Assembly: GCA_947589035.1 (NCBI GenBank)
Contig: CANPYZ010000004.1
Coordinates: 52,066-116,065 of the forward strand
DNA: 64,000 nucleotides
DNA from: an uncultured Clostridia bacterium
Lineage (GTDB): Bacteria > Bacillota > Clostridia > Oscillospirales > Ruminococcaceae
Direction of reading: 5' to 3'
Both the position numbers and the translations under genes were made by a program. The notes beneath the pieces are model-generated. The model had not been told where the DNA came from. It did no database searches and was given only the letters and a program-made list of their open reading frames with translations. This document shows, in pieces, positions 52,330-60,452 of the stretch (position 1 is the stretch's first letter; every line of letters starts with the position of its first letter).

Positions 52330-54300
52330 TTAAGATGCCGGTACAAATGGTAAATCCTTGTCACTGACTTGTGGTGTTGTTGTTTTCGGCTTGTTTTTCG
52401 TTCCCTGTCCGGCAGTTGTAGTAGTTTCTTTTGGTTTTGTCTCGGCAGGTTTTGTGGTTGTGGGTTCTTCTGTCGGGGTATCGCCGTTTCCAGTAGGTTC
52501 AGACTTTTGTTCAGAGGAAATTTGTTCCCGTTTCAATGCTAACAAGTCGAAGACATTTACTTTTCCGTCACCGTTAATATCAGCATTCTTTTCTTGTTCG
52601 GCAGTGATTGCTGATTTTCCTAATAAGTAATCATTCAGGGCAACCATGTCTGTATGATTTACTGTGCCGTCACTGTTGACATCTCCGGTTACTTCACTGC
52701 CTGTGGAAGGCTTTTCACCGTTCAATGTGACGGAATTATCCTTGCAAAATTCCTGTACTACTGGCGATTCGCTGACAATGTTCACATTATCGTCAACGCT
52801 TGGCAATACGCCTTCACCATAGCCGACGGCATATTCTCCGACTTTTTCCACGCTTGACGGCAAATTGACATCTTTTAAGCCTGTACAGCCTGCCAAAGCA
52901 TAACCGCCGACTTCCGTCACGGTTTCCGGAATAGTTAATTCTTCTAATGATTCACATCTATAGAATGAATGATTCGGCAAAGAAGACATTTCTTTCGGCA
53001 ATTCTACCTGCTGTAATGAAGTACAGCCTGCGAATGCCCATATGCCTAATTGCGTGTTTTTCCCTGCGAAAGAAGCCGTTTTCAGTGCGGAACAATCATA
53101 GAAAGCATAGCTGCCAATGGATTTCACATTCGCCGGAATTGTCACATTTTCCAGTGCGGAACAATCATAGAAAGCATATACGCCAATTTTCGTGACATTT
53201 TCCGGAAGGGTAATCGGATTCAGTGAACGGCATTTACAGAACGTGTATTCGTCAATAGAAGTTACCCCTGCTGGAATATTCACTTCTTTCAGGGCTTCAC
53301 AGTTATAGAACGCATAACCTTCTATTCTGGTGATAGATTCGGGAAGAGTGAGTTTTTCCAAAGTGTTACAGCCATTGAAAGCACTTCTTTTGATTCGTGT
53401 GACACTGTTCGGAATGACAACATTCTGTAAATTATGGCAATCACGGAATAATTCTACAGCAACATCTTCTAAGCCTGCCGACAGCGTCACATCTTTCAAG
53501 TATAAGCAATTTCTGAATGCGCCTTCTCCAACGGAAGTGACCGTGTCTGGAATGGTGATTTTCTCCAATGCGGAAAGTTCGAATGCCCCGTCACGGATTC
53601 TTGTTACACTCGCCGGAATATTCACTGTTTTCAACGCACTGCACTGGTAAGCGATTTTGTCCGGAATGTAAGTAATGCCTTCACTGAATGTTAATGTTTC
53701 CAGTCCTGTACATGTGGAAAATAACAGCGTACTCATTGTGGTAATACTGCCTGGTAAAGTGACTTCTTTCAGCGAATTGCAGAAGGCAAATGCTTCTGTA
53801 GCAATCGTTGTCAGCGTGTCCGGAAGGTTTAATTCTTTCAGGGAAATGCAGCTGTTGAATGCACTTTCTCCGATGTTTTCCACACCGTTCATGCCAACAA
53901 TTTCTTCCAGATTGGAACAATTACAGAATGCATAAGAACCGATTTTCTTCACGGTGTCCGGAATGGTAATTTTTTTCATTTTGCAGTCCTGGAATGCTTC
54001 TGCATAAATGACCTGAACCGGAAATTCATTTTCTCCGTCGCTCATGGTTTCCGGAATCACAATTTCTTCAGCGTCCGGCTTGTTGCATTTAATAATCTGC
54101 AAATATCCTGCCTGAACGAACTGAATCGTGAAATCTCCGACTTCATAATATTCTTTGCAGTCCCACTTAGATTCTACAGCTGCGTCCATAGCTTCCGCTG
54201 TCAGCATTTCGCTGAATCCTGCATTCTGGAGCATTGGCGCACTTCCAGTGAAAACGATTGCTAAAGCAAGCACACCTGCTGTCACTTTTTTTCTGTTCAT
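52330..54300 (-). CDS. Secreted BspA-type leucine-rich-repeat protein with dockerin
   Basis: The 656-residue protein has a signal peptide, about 17 BspA-type (LRR_5) repeats between residues 95 and 500 with the pattern A-F-x-x-C-x-x-L-x-x-V-x-I-P, a type I dockerin near 535-595 (GDVNSDGTVNHTDMVALNDY and ADINGDGKVNVFDLLALKRE), and a Pro/Thr/Lys-rich C-terminal tail. BspA repeats are used for binding to proteins, hosts or substrates; with a dockerin this would be a cellulosome-like binding or scaffold component. The N-terminal 90 residues are not assigned. Start follows AAAGGCAGG. Own promoter upstream. Confidence 0.9.
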   Translation of the reverse strand: MNRKKVTAGVLALAIVFTGSAPMLQNAGFSEMLTAEAMDAAVESKWDCKEYYEVGDFTIQFVQAGYLQIIKCNKPDAEEIVIPETMSDGENEFPVQVIYAEAFQDCKMKKITIPDTVKKIGSYAFCNCSNLEEIVGMNGVENIGESAFNSCISLKELNLPDTLTTIATEAFAFCNSLKEVTLPGSITTMSTLLFSTCTGLETLTFSEGITYIPDKIAYQCSALKTVNIPASVTRIRDGAFELSALEKITIPDTVTSVGEGAFRNCLYLKDVTLSAGLEDVAVELFRDCHNLQNVVIPNSVTRIKRSAFNGCNTLEKLTLPESITRIEGYAFYNCEALKEVNIPAGVTSIDEYTFCKCRSLNPITLPENVTKIGVYAFYDCSALENVTIPANVKSIGSYAFYDCSALKTASFAGKNTQLGIWAFAGCTSLQQVELPKEMSSLPNHSFYRCESLEELTIPETVTEVGGYALAGCTGLKDVNLPSSVEKVGEYAVGYGEGVLPSVDDNVNIVSESPVVQEFCKDNSVTLNGEKPSTGSEVTGDVNSDGTVNHTDMVALNDYLLGKSAITAEQEKNADINGDGKVNVFDLLALKREQISSEQKSEPTGNGDTPTEEPTTTKPAETKPKETTTTAGQGTKNKPKTTTPQVSDKDLPFVPAS

Positions 54301-54367
54301 TGCAAAAACCTGCCTTTCTTAAAAATTTTCATTTTGACCAGAAAATGATTCTGAACTTCTTCTTTTC

Positions 54368-54396
54368 AGTATAGCATATTTTTCACGAATTGTCAA
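54368..54396 (-). promoter_or_regulatory. Promoter of the leucine-rich-repeat gene
   Basis: Minus strand: TTGACA (54391-54396), 17-base spacer ending TGC, TATACT (54368-54373). Confidence 0.85.
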
Positions 54397-54476
54397 GCAA
54401 TTATAAATATTATTTTAAAATTTTTGAGTTATGCGTTAATTCTGCATAAATTTGCTTTTTTGTATTTTATTCTCTC

Positions 54477-54505
54477 TGATAATTTTCTTCTGATTGGTGA
54501 TACTA
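54477..54505 (+). promoter_or_regulatory. Sporulation-type (sigma-G-like) promoter candidate of spoIVB
   Basis: TGATAA (54477-54482), 17-base spacer, ATACTA (54500-54505) preceded by G. It resembles the known sigma-G pattern TGAATA / CATACTA, with mismatches, and no sigma-A promoter is seen before spoIVB. Weak evidence. Confidence 0.35.
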
Positions 54506-54537
54506 TTCCCGTGCATGGCACAGAAAGCTGGTGAAGT

Positions 54538-55707
54538 ATGCATTTTCGTAAAATTTTGTTGTCCGGAATAACAGCTTTTCTTGCTGTATGTGGTTTACAG
54601 CCTGTTTGCCGGGCGTTTTACTACGCCGGACATCTTGCAGATTCTTATTATGTCAAATCCGGTGAAATTCTGGAAGTTTCCCATTGTATCGCTGATTCTT
54701 CTGATATTCCGGATTCCGGCACACAATTAAAATTATTCGGCATTTTCCCCGTGAAACAAGTCGCTGTTCAGCCTTCGGAAGAAGTGCTGCTCGTGCCGTG
54801 CGGTCAGCCGTTCGGCGTGCGAATGTTAATGAATGGCGTAATGGTGATTGGATTCGGCGAAATTGAAACTTCCTCCGGAAAATGCTGTCCCGCTGTTCCG
54901 GCGGGAATACAAGAAGGCGATATGATTACGGCAGTAAATGAACAAGCCCTGCATTCCACGGAAGAATTACAGAATTTCGTCACTGAATCCGGCGGAACGC
55001 CTTTGCAAATGACGATTTGCCGGAATGAAAATTTTTTTGATGTGACGTTAAAGCCGGAATTTTCCCTTTCAGAAAACTGCTGGCAAAGTGGGTTATGGGT
55101 TCGGGATAGCACTGCCGGAATTGGCACAATGACGTATTACAACCCTTCTGACGGGTCTTTCGGCGGGTTAGGGCATCCCATTTGCGACCCCGACACGGGA
55201 AAAATTATTCCCCTCGGCAGTGGTACGGCGGATAATGTCACCATTAGCGGAACCATTAAAGGGAAATCCGGCTCCCCCGGTCAATTACAAGGCTATTTTT
55301 CCGCTGAAGAACCCGTAGGCACGTTAGACAGCAATGAAGAAGAAGGCATTTTCGGACATTTAGACGAACCTGTAAATGCTTTCCCTGCCGTGCCAATGGC
55401 ATTTAAACAGGAAATTACACTCGGCGATGCGGTGATTTTAACCACAGTGCAAGGCAATGCACCGCAGCCTTATTCAGCGAAAATTACAGCAATTGATTAC
55501 ACGGACTCTTCCCAGAATATGATGATTCAAATTACAGACCCTGTTTTATTAAATTCTACCGGCGGAATTGTTCAGGGCATGAGCGGAAGCCCAATTCTTC
55601 AGAACGGAAAATTAATCGGTGCTGTGACACATGTTTTCGTGAGTGACCCTGCTATGGGGTATGCGATTTTCGCTGAAAGTATGTATTATCACGAAGATGA
55701 AAATTAA
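54538..55707 (+). CDS. spoIVB: SpoIVB-like serine peptidase
   Basis: The 389-residue protein has a signal peptide/anchor, a PDZ domain (GIQEGDMITAVNEQAL, about 125-170) and an S55 peptidase domain with the family motifs GGLGHPICDPDTG (His) and QGMSGSPILQNGKL (nucleophile Ser), ending in AVTHVFVSDPAMGYAIF. In Bacillus SpoIVB is secreted from the forespore and triggers sigma-K activation by cleaving SpoIVFA. Its presence points to an endospore former. The first part of the protein is weakly conserved. Start follows GGTGAAG. Confidence 0.9.
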   Translation: MHFRKILLSGITAFLAVCGLQPVCRAFYYAGHLADSYYVKSGEILEVSHCIADSSDIPDSGTQLKLFGIFPVKQVAVQPSEEVLLVPCGQPFGVRMLMNGVMVIGFGEIETSSGKCCPAVPAGIQEGDMITAVNEQALHSTEELQNFVTESGGTPLQMTICRNENFFDVTLKPEFSLSENCWQSGLWVRDSTAGIGTMTYYNPSDGSFGGLGHPICDPDTGKIIPLGSGTADNVTISGTIKGKSGSPGQLQGYFSAEEPVGTLDSNEEEGIFGHLDEPVNAFPAVPMAFKQEITLGDAVILTTVQGNAPQPYSAKITAIDYTDSSQNMMIQITDPVLLNSTGGIVQGMSGSPILQNGKLIGAVTHVFVSDPAMGYAIFAESMYYHEDEN

Positions 55708-55716
55708 AATGAAAAT

Positions 55717-55747
55717 GAAAAAAAGGCTGCCGTTTTCAGGCAGCCTT
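55717..55747 (-). terminator. Terminator after the first HPr gene
   Basis: AAGGCTGCC, 7-base loop, GGCAGCCTT; on the minus strand it is followed by a run of T. It lies between the converging spoIVB and HPr genes. Confidence 0.85.
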
Positions 55748-55770
55748 GCAAATTATAGGTATGTGCTTTT

Positions 55771-56043
55771 TTATCTGTTTTCGTCACTGAAACCGCTCTC
55801 AACAAGTTCTTTCAGTGCTTCCACTGCGGGCTGTTCGTCAGAACCGTCCGCAATAATCCGGATGTCTGTACCGCCGACAATGCCTAATGACAAAATTCCC
55901 AGTAAGCTCTTAGCATTAACACGGCGTTCTTTCTTTTCAATCCAGATTGAACACTTGAATTCATTGGCTTTCTGGATAAAGAACGTTGCCGGTCTCGCAT
56001 GAAGACCTACCTGATTCTGAACGGTTACATCTTTTACAAACAT
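55771..56043 (-). CDS. HPr family phosphocarrier protein with phosphorylatable His
   Basis: The 90-residue protein has the HPr active site NQVGLHARPATFF (His15) and the regulatory Ser46 in NAKSLLGILSLG, both at normal positions. HPr carries phosphate to PTS sugar permeases and, phosphorylated at Ser46, works with CcpA in carbon catabolite control. The Cys at 31 and the basic turn KKERRVN differ from common HPr. The start at 56043 follows GGGAGAG. It has its own promoter. Confidence 0.9.
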   Translation of the reverse strand: MFVKDVTVQNQVGLHARPATFFIQKANEFKCSIWIEKKERRVNAKSLLGILSLGIVGGTDIRIIADGSDEQPAVEALKELVESGFSDENR

Positions 56044-56385
56044 AATCAAACTCTCCCATCTTCGCATGATAATATATAATAGCTTTGCATTTTGTTCTGC
56101 ATATCCTTATTATACATGCAAAAACAGATTTCGTCAACTACTTTTTTTCATCTAAATCACTTTTTCGGAAAAATTCTACGCATTGTGAAAATTCAGGCGG
56201 GATTCAAGGCAGTATATTTGTATATATTCACAAAACTTTTCCAGAAACTTTTTCGGAAATTCCTGTGATTAAATCACAAAATTCAACAAACTTTTCTGTG
56301 CAGGGTGTAGGAAATTTTTCACTTTTCTGTCTGTGCTTGTCGAATGGCTTTTTTTTAAAAATTTTCAAAAAATTCCGGAAAAATT
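56044..56385. other. Non-coding stretch between the two HPr genes
   Basis: Contains the promoter of the first HPr gene at 56109-56137. The rest is A/T-rich with long runs of A and T, and I see no gene. Confidence 0.5.
56109..56137 (-). promoter_or_regulatory. Promoter of the first HPr gene
   Basis: Minus strand: TTGACG (56132-56137), 17-base spacer, TATAAT (56109-56114). Confidence 0.8.
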
Positions 56386-56646
56386 CTACATTCTGTTGAA
56401 ATTTTCCGCAATCGCTGTCAGTTCTGTTACCGCTTGCTGTTCGTCGACACCGTCGGCAATAATGCGTAAACGGCTGCCCTTGTCAATGCCTAAAGATAAC
56501 AACCCTAAAAGGCTTTTCGCATCTGCCCGATTATCATCTTTTTCAATCCAGATGAATGACTTAAATTCATTCGCTTTCTTGATTAGGAATGTCGGAATTT
56601 CTTTCAGGCTTTTCGGCTGGTTGACAACAATTTCTCTCTGTACCAT
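56386..56646 (-). CDS. HPr paralogue lacking the active-site His (Crh-like)
   Basis: The 86-residue protein is clearly HPr-like from KKANEFKSFIWIEKDDN and the Ser46 region ADAKSLLGLLSLGID, but its active-site segment reads NQPKSLKEIPTFL, with no His15 and no Arg17. B. subtilis Crh has the same property (Gln15 with a conserved Ser46) and acts only in catabolite regulation. The start is ATG at 56646 with AGGTG six bases before it. This start lies 80 bases inside the end of trmD in another frame, so it depends on the trmD transcript. Confidence 0.85.
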   Translation of the reverse strand: MVQREIVVNQPKSLKEIPTFLIKKANEFKSFIWIEKDDNRADAKSLLGLLSLGIDKGSRLRIIADGVDEQQAVTELTAIAENFNRM

Positions 56647-57361
56647 ATTCTTCACCTAAATCCTTATTCTGGCTGTTCAGCCAATTCAAATATAAATCAG
56701 GGCGGTTGTTTCGGGTAATTTCAAGACTTTTCTGTTTTTGCCATTCGGCAATTTTCCGGTGATGTCCGGAAAGTAACACTTCCGGAACAGATTCACCATG
56801 CCATACTTCCGGTCGGGTGTATTGCGGATATTCTAACAAGCCGTTCCAATGGCTTTCTTCTTCGAAACAAATCGCTGAAGGCAAAACTCCGCTGCACATT
56901 CGGGCAATTGCATCCGTCAGCACTAATGCCGGCAATTCTCCGCCCGTCAGCACATAATCCCCAATGGAAATTTCTTCATCAATAATTTCATTTATAATTC
57001 TCTGGTCAATTCCTTCATAATGTCCGCATAACAGAAATAAATTTTCCTGTTCAGACAAAAGAATTGTTTTTTTCTGGGTCAATACTTCCCCTTTCGGGGA
57101 TAAATACACACTGTAAGGCAATTTTCCGATTTGTTCGCAAACGGCATTCCAGCAGCGGAAAATGGGTTCTGCCTGCATTAACATGCCCATTCCGCCGCCG
57201 TAAGGCGTATCGTCTACCCGCCTGTGTTTATCTAATGTGTATTCCCGTATTTGATGACAATGAATTTCTATTGCACCGGATTTTCTCGCCCTGCCTAAAA
57301 TGCTTTCTGATAGTACTGATTCGCACATTTCCGGAAATAATGTCGCTATGTCAATCCGCAT
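56567..57361 (-). CDS. trmD: tRNA (guanine(37)-N1)-methyltransferase
   Basis: The 264-residue SPOUT methyltransferase has DIATLFPEMCESVLSESI, the tRNA-binding DDTPYGGGMGMLMQAEP and the knotted SAM site LCGHYEGIDQRIINEIIDEE with SIGDYVLTGGELPALVLTDA. It makes m1G37. The enzyme normally ends near RPDL; here the chain continues about 35 residues (NKDLGEEYGTERN and more) over the start of the HPr paralogue. The start is ATG at 57361, overlapping rimM's end. Confidence 0.96.
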   Translation of the reverse strand: MRIDIATLFPEMCESVLSESILGRARKSGAIEIHCHQIREYTLDKHRRVDDTPYGGGMGMLMQAEPIFRCWNAVCEQIGKLPYSVYLSPKGEVLTQKKTILLSEQENLFLLCGHYEGIDQRIINEIIDEEISIGDYVLTGGELPALVLTDAIARMCSGVLPSAICFEEESHWNGLLEYPQYTRPEVWHGESVPEVLLSGHHRKIAEWQKQKSLEITRNNRPDLYLNWLNSQNKDLGEEYGTERNCCQPAEKPERNSDIPNQESE

Positions 57362-57875
57362 CTTCAAATAGACCTTTCAACGGACGAATTTTCATGAATC
57401 CTTTGTCAAGATTCGTTTCTAAAATCACTTCCGGAATTGCCGGAGCAAGATATTCTTTTTGTTTTTCCTCGTTCCAGATGGAATACACGTCATTTGCGCC
57501 CGTCTGGAGAACGTCTTTTAAACTTCCCCAAATTTTCCCCGTGTCTGCGTCAATCACTTCCAAACCGATTAAATCCTGAATGAAGTAACTGCCTTCTTCC
57601 AGTTCAAACGCTTCACGGTTAAGATAAAGCACTTGCCCTCTGAGCAATTCTGCCTGTTCTCGTGTATCCGTTCCGGAAAATTTCATAATCACCTGATTTT
57701 GCTGTATTCGTGCATGAAGAATTTTCACTTTTTTTTCTCCGTTCCCGTCGAAAAATAATTCCTCAACAGAACACAAAAACGCCGCATCATCACACCAAGG
57801 ATAAATTTTAACTTCCCCGTGCAGACCATGGACGTTTGTGATTTTTCCTACTTCTAAAAATTGCTTTCGCTGCAT
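57351..57875 (-). CDS. rimM: Ribosome maturation factor RimM
   Basis: The 174-residue protein has the N-terminal beta-barrel start EVGKITNVHGLHGEVKIYPW and the PRC-barrel part YFIQDLIGLEVID, with DVYSIWNEEKQKEYLAPAIP near the end. It binds S19 during 30S maturation. Part of the conserved rpsP-khpA-rimM-trmD block, with its end overlapping trmD by 11 bases. Confidence 0.95.
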   Translation of the reverse strand: MQRKQFLEVGKITNVHGLHGEVKIYPWCDDAAFLCSVEELFFDGNGEKKVKILHARIQQNQVIMKFSGTDTREQAELLRGQVLYLNREAFELEEGSYFIQDLIGLEVIDADTGKIWGSLKDVLQTGANDVYSIWNEEKQKEYLAPAIPEVILETNLDKGFMKIRPLKGLFEDAD

Positions 57876-57877
57876 TT

Positions 57878-58114
57878 TCAGTCAATTTCCACGGCTATGG
57901 AACTCATGCCTTTCCGTGTTGCGGCTGAACGCATAATCACCCGAATGGCTTTAGCAATTCTGCCTTGTTTTCCGATGACTCTGCCCATGTCCTGTTCTGC
58001 TACATGTAAATGGAAAACAATAACGCCTTCTTCGTTCGGTTCGTCCTCTGTCACTTGAATGGCTTCCGGATTTTCTACTAAACCTGCTGCAATAGCATGT
58101 AATAATTCTTTCAT
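57878..58114 (-). CDS. khpA: KH-domain RNA-binding protein KhpA (YlqC)
   Basis: The 78-residue single-KH-domain protein has the RNA-binding GxxG loop in GRVIGKQGRIAKAIR. KhpA pairs with KhpB (Jag/EloR) in the RNA-based control of cell elongation in Gram-positives. It lies two bases upstream of rimM; the next upstream gene is rpsP. Confidence 0.93.
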   Translation of the reverse strand: MKELLHAIAAGLVENPEAIQVTEDEPNEEGVIVFHLHVAEQDMGRVIGKQGRIAKAIRVIMRSAATRKGMSSIAVEID

Positions 58115-58143
58115 CTCAAAAATTCCTTTCTATGCCGGTTTTT

Positions 58144-58167
58144 CCCCGTCTGAATCTCCAAACGGGG
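58144..58167. other. Stem-loop between rpsP and khpA
   Basis: CCCCGT and ACGGGG with a 12-base loop. On the transcribed (minus) strand it is followed by A-rich sequence, so it is not a standard terminator; it might affect mRNA stability between ribosomal and downstream genes. Confidence 0.4.
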
Positions 58168-58189
58168 ATTTATTCAGCATGTGCAAAAA

Positions 58190-58432
58190 TTACAGAATAT
58201 TTTCTTTTTTCAGGATATTCTTCACAACGTCTGTAGGCTGTGCGCCTTTGCTGATCCAATCTTTCGCCTTGTCTGCATCAATTTTCACAACAGTTGGTTC
58301 TTTGGTCGGGTCATAGTAACCGATTTCGTCAATACATCTGCCGTCTCTCGGAAAACGTGAATCCGCAACAACCACTCTGTAAAAGGGAGCTTTCTTTGCG
58401 CCCATTCTTCTCAGTCTGATTTTTACTGCCAT
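58190..58432 (-). CDS. rpsP: 30S ribosomal protein S16
   Basis: The 80-residue protein has [20 protein letters not shown] and [20 protein letters not shown], typical of bS16. The start at 58432 is chosen as the conserved Met-Ala-Val-Lys-Ile end after GAGGTG; an upstream ATG would add three residues. Confidence 0.97.
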   Translation of the reverse strand: MAVKIRLRRMGAKKAPFYRVVVADSRFPRDGRCIDEIGYYDPTKEPTVVKIDADKAKDWISKGAQPTDVVKNILKKENIL

Positions 58433-58516
58433 GTTCTTCACCTCACTTTTAAATTTAACTTAACTTAAATTAAATTAAAATTATCTATTTCAAACAGGTT
58501 GCCCTGCATTGAAAAC

Positions 58517-59896
58517 TTATTTTTTCGGCTTTTTCACGCCTGGCATTGCATCGAAATTCATGCCTGCAAAAGAACGTTTCGCCTGTCGGAGTATGGCTTT
58601 TTGTTTTTTGCCTTTGTTCGTGAATTGTTTCATCATTTTCTGCATTTGTTCGAATTGTTTCAGCAAACGGTTGACATCTTCTACTTTCATTCCGCTGCCG
58701 GAAGCAATTCTTCTTTTCCGTGACGGGTTAATGATTGCCGGCTTAGCTCGTTCTGCCGGTGTCATAGATAAAATAATTGCCTCTAAGCGGTCGAATTGCC
58801 TGTCGTCTAATGCGGCTTCATCAACTTTATCACCACCAGGCAACATGGAAACAATGCTTTTTAAAGAACCCATTTTCCGGATTTGTTTTAACTGCTCCAG
58901 TAAATCATTCATATCAAAACTTTGATTTTGTAATTTACGGGTCATTTTTTCTGCGCTGTTATGGTCAATGACCATTTCCGCACGTTCAATTAACGTTAAA
59001 ACGTCGCCCATGCCTAAAATTCTTGACGCCATTCGTTTCGGGTGGAAACGTTCGAAATCATCTAATTTTTCGCCCATACCAATAAATTTAATTGGTTTCC
59101 CTGTTACGGCAAGCACGGACAACGCCGCACCGCCTCTCGTGTCAGAATCTAATTTCGACATTAACACGCTGTGAATGCCTAACGCATCATCAAAGGCTTT
59201 CGCCACGTTCACAGCGTCCTGACCGGTCATTGCATCAACAACTAACATAATTTCATCAGGTTCAGTGATTGCCTTAATCTTCTGCAATTCTTCCATGAGT
59301 TCCGTGTCAATGTGCAACCGTCCTGCCGTATCTAAAATCACAATGTCATGACCATAATCTTTCGCATAGCGAACGGCTTCTTCCGCAATGGTAACCGGAT
59401 TTTCCTGCCCCATTTCGAACACTTTCACGCCGGCTTTTTCTCCGACAACTTGCAATTGCTGAATTGCTGCCGGACGGTAAACGTCACAAGCCGCTAACAT
59501 TGGGCGGTGACCTTCTTCTTTTAAATATTTCGCTAATTTGGCTGAATGTGTCGTTTTCCCTGAACCTTGCAAACCGCACATCATAATGACTGTCGGGGGC
59601 TTTGATGCCATGTGAATCCGTTCGTTATTATTGCCCATTAAGTCAATCAATTCATCGTTTACAATTTTAATGACTTGTTGCGCCGGTGTTAAACTGGATA
59701 ATACATCTTCACCAATTGCCTTTTCGGAAACTTTTGCGACAAAATCTTTCACGACTTTATAACTCACATCTGCTTCTAAAAGGGCTAACTTTACTTCCCG
59801 CATGGCTTCTTTGACATCATTTTCCGTCAGTCTGCCGTGGGATTTTAATTTTTTGAATACATTGGACAATTTTTCAGATAATCCCTCAAATGCCAT
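58517..59896 (-). CDS. ffh: Signal recognition particle protein Ffh
   Basis: The 459-residue GTPase has an N domain (FEGLSEKLSNVFKKLKSHG), G domain with GLQGSGKTTHSAKLAKYL, DTAGRLHIDTELMEEL and SKLDSDTRGGAALSV, and the methionine-rich M domain (PGVKKPKK at the end, after the helix-turn-helix RIASGSGMKVEDVNRLLKQF). It binds 4.5S/6S-type SRP RNA and nascent signal peptides. ATG at 59896 follows AGGAG by eight bases. Its neighbour ylxM lies 12 bases upstream. Confidence 0.97.
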   Translation of the reverse strand: MAFEGLSEKLSNVFKKLKSHGRLTENDVKEAMREVKLALLEADVSYKVVKDFVAKVSEKAIGEDVLSSLTPAQQVIKIVNDELIDLMGNNNERIHMASKPPTVIMMCGLQGSGKTTHSAKLAKYLKEEGHRPMLAACDVYRPAAIQQLQVVGEKAGVKVFEMGQENPVTIAEEAVRYAKDYGHDIVILDTAGRLHIDTELMEELQKIKAITEPDEIMLVVDAMTGQDAVNVAKAFDDALGIHSVLMSKLDSDTRGGAALSVLAVTGKPIKFIGMGEKLDDFERFHPKRMASRILGMGDVLTLIERAEMVIDHNSAEKMTRKLQNQSFDMNDLLEQLKQIRKMGSLKSIVSMLPGGDKVDEAALDDRQFDRLEAIILSMTPAERAKPAIINPSRKRRIASGSGMKVEDVNRLLKQFEQMQKMMKQFTNKGKKQKAILRQAKRSFAGMNFDAMPGVKKPKK

Positions 59897-59908
59897 GCTT
59901 TCCACTCC

Positions 59909-60235
59909 TCATCTCATTAAAAATTGCAGTCCGTTTTCCGCAAGTGTCGAAATATTTTCCCAGTGTTCGTTCTGGCAAGAATCTAAAATTTGTTCTAAAT
60001 TTTTTTTCACTTGCTGTAATCGTTCTGCCATGCCGAGTTTCTGTTCCATTCGGCGAAGAAATTTTCCGGAATGTTTCAGGCTGTCGCTGACTGCCTGACG
60101 GCTGATTCCCTGCATTGCTGCAATTTCAGAAATTTCAAAATCTTCATTATAATATAATCCGGCAATTTCTTTTTGACGTTCTGTCAATAATTCGCCGTAG
60201 CAGTCCAATAACAGCACATCTTCCAACGTTTTCAA
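59909..60235 (-). CDS. ylxM: YlxM family helix-turn-helix protein
   Basis: The 108-residue protein is a YlxM/p13-like regulator with sigma-like helix-turn-helix: LLTERQKEIAGLYYNEDFEI and AAMQGISRQAVSDSLKH. It is conserved just upstream of ffh in Firmicutes and may modulate the SRP system. The start is TTG at 60235 with AGGTG six bases before; a longer frame lacks a ribosome site. Confidence 0.9.
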   Translation of the reverse strand: MKTLEDVLLLDCYGELLTERQKEIAGLYYNEDFEISEIAAMQGISRQAVSDSLKHSGKFLRRMEQKLGMAERLQQVKKNLEQILDSCQNEHWENISTLAENGLQFLMR

Positions 60236-60288
60236 ACTTTGCACCTCACTGTAAAGCAAAATCACTTGACAAATTTCACGTCTTTTCC

Positions 60289-60317
60289 AGTATAACACAC
60301 TTTTTCAAAAAAGTCAA
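60289..60317 (-). promoter_or_regulatory. Promoter of ylxM-ffh-rpsP unit
   Basis: Minus strand: TTGACT (60312-60317), 17-base spacer ending TGT, TATACT (60289-60294). Confidence 0.82.
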
Positions 60318-60414
60318 GTGGAAATTTTCCCTTTTGCGAAATTTTTTCAAAAAACACAAAAAAAACATCTGAACAACATTCCTGCAACACATGCATAAGT
60401 TATCATTAAACAAG

Positions 60415-60443
60415 AAAAAAGCAGTCAGTGCTGACACTGACCG
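60415..60443 (-). terminator. Terminator after the YbjN-like gene
   Basis: GCGGTCAGTG, TCAG loop, CACTGACTGC on the minus strand (one mismatch), followed by six T. Confidence 0.85.
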
Positions 60444-60452
60444 CCTGAAACA

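Noticed and set aside
52800..53960. Repetitive DNA element
   Set aside because: The periodicity comes from leucine-rich-repeat coding units of about 69 bases.
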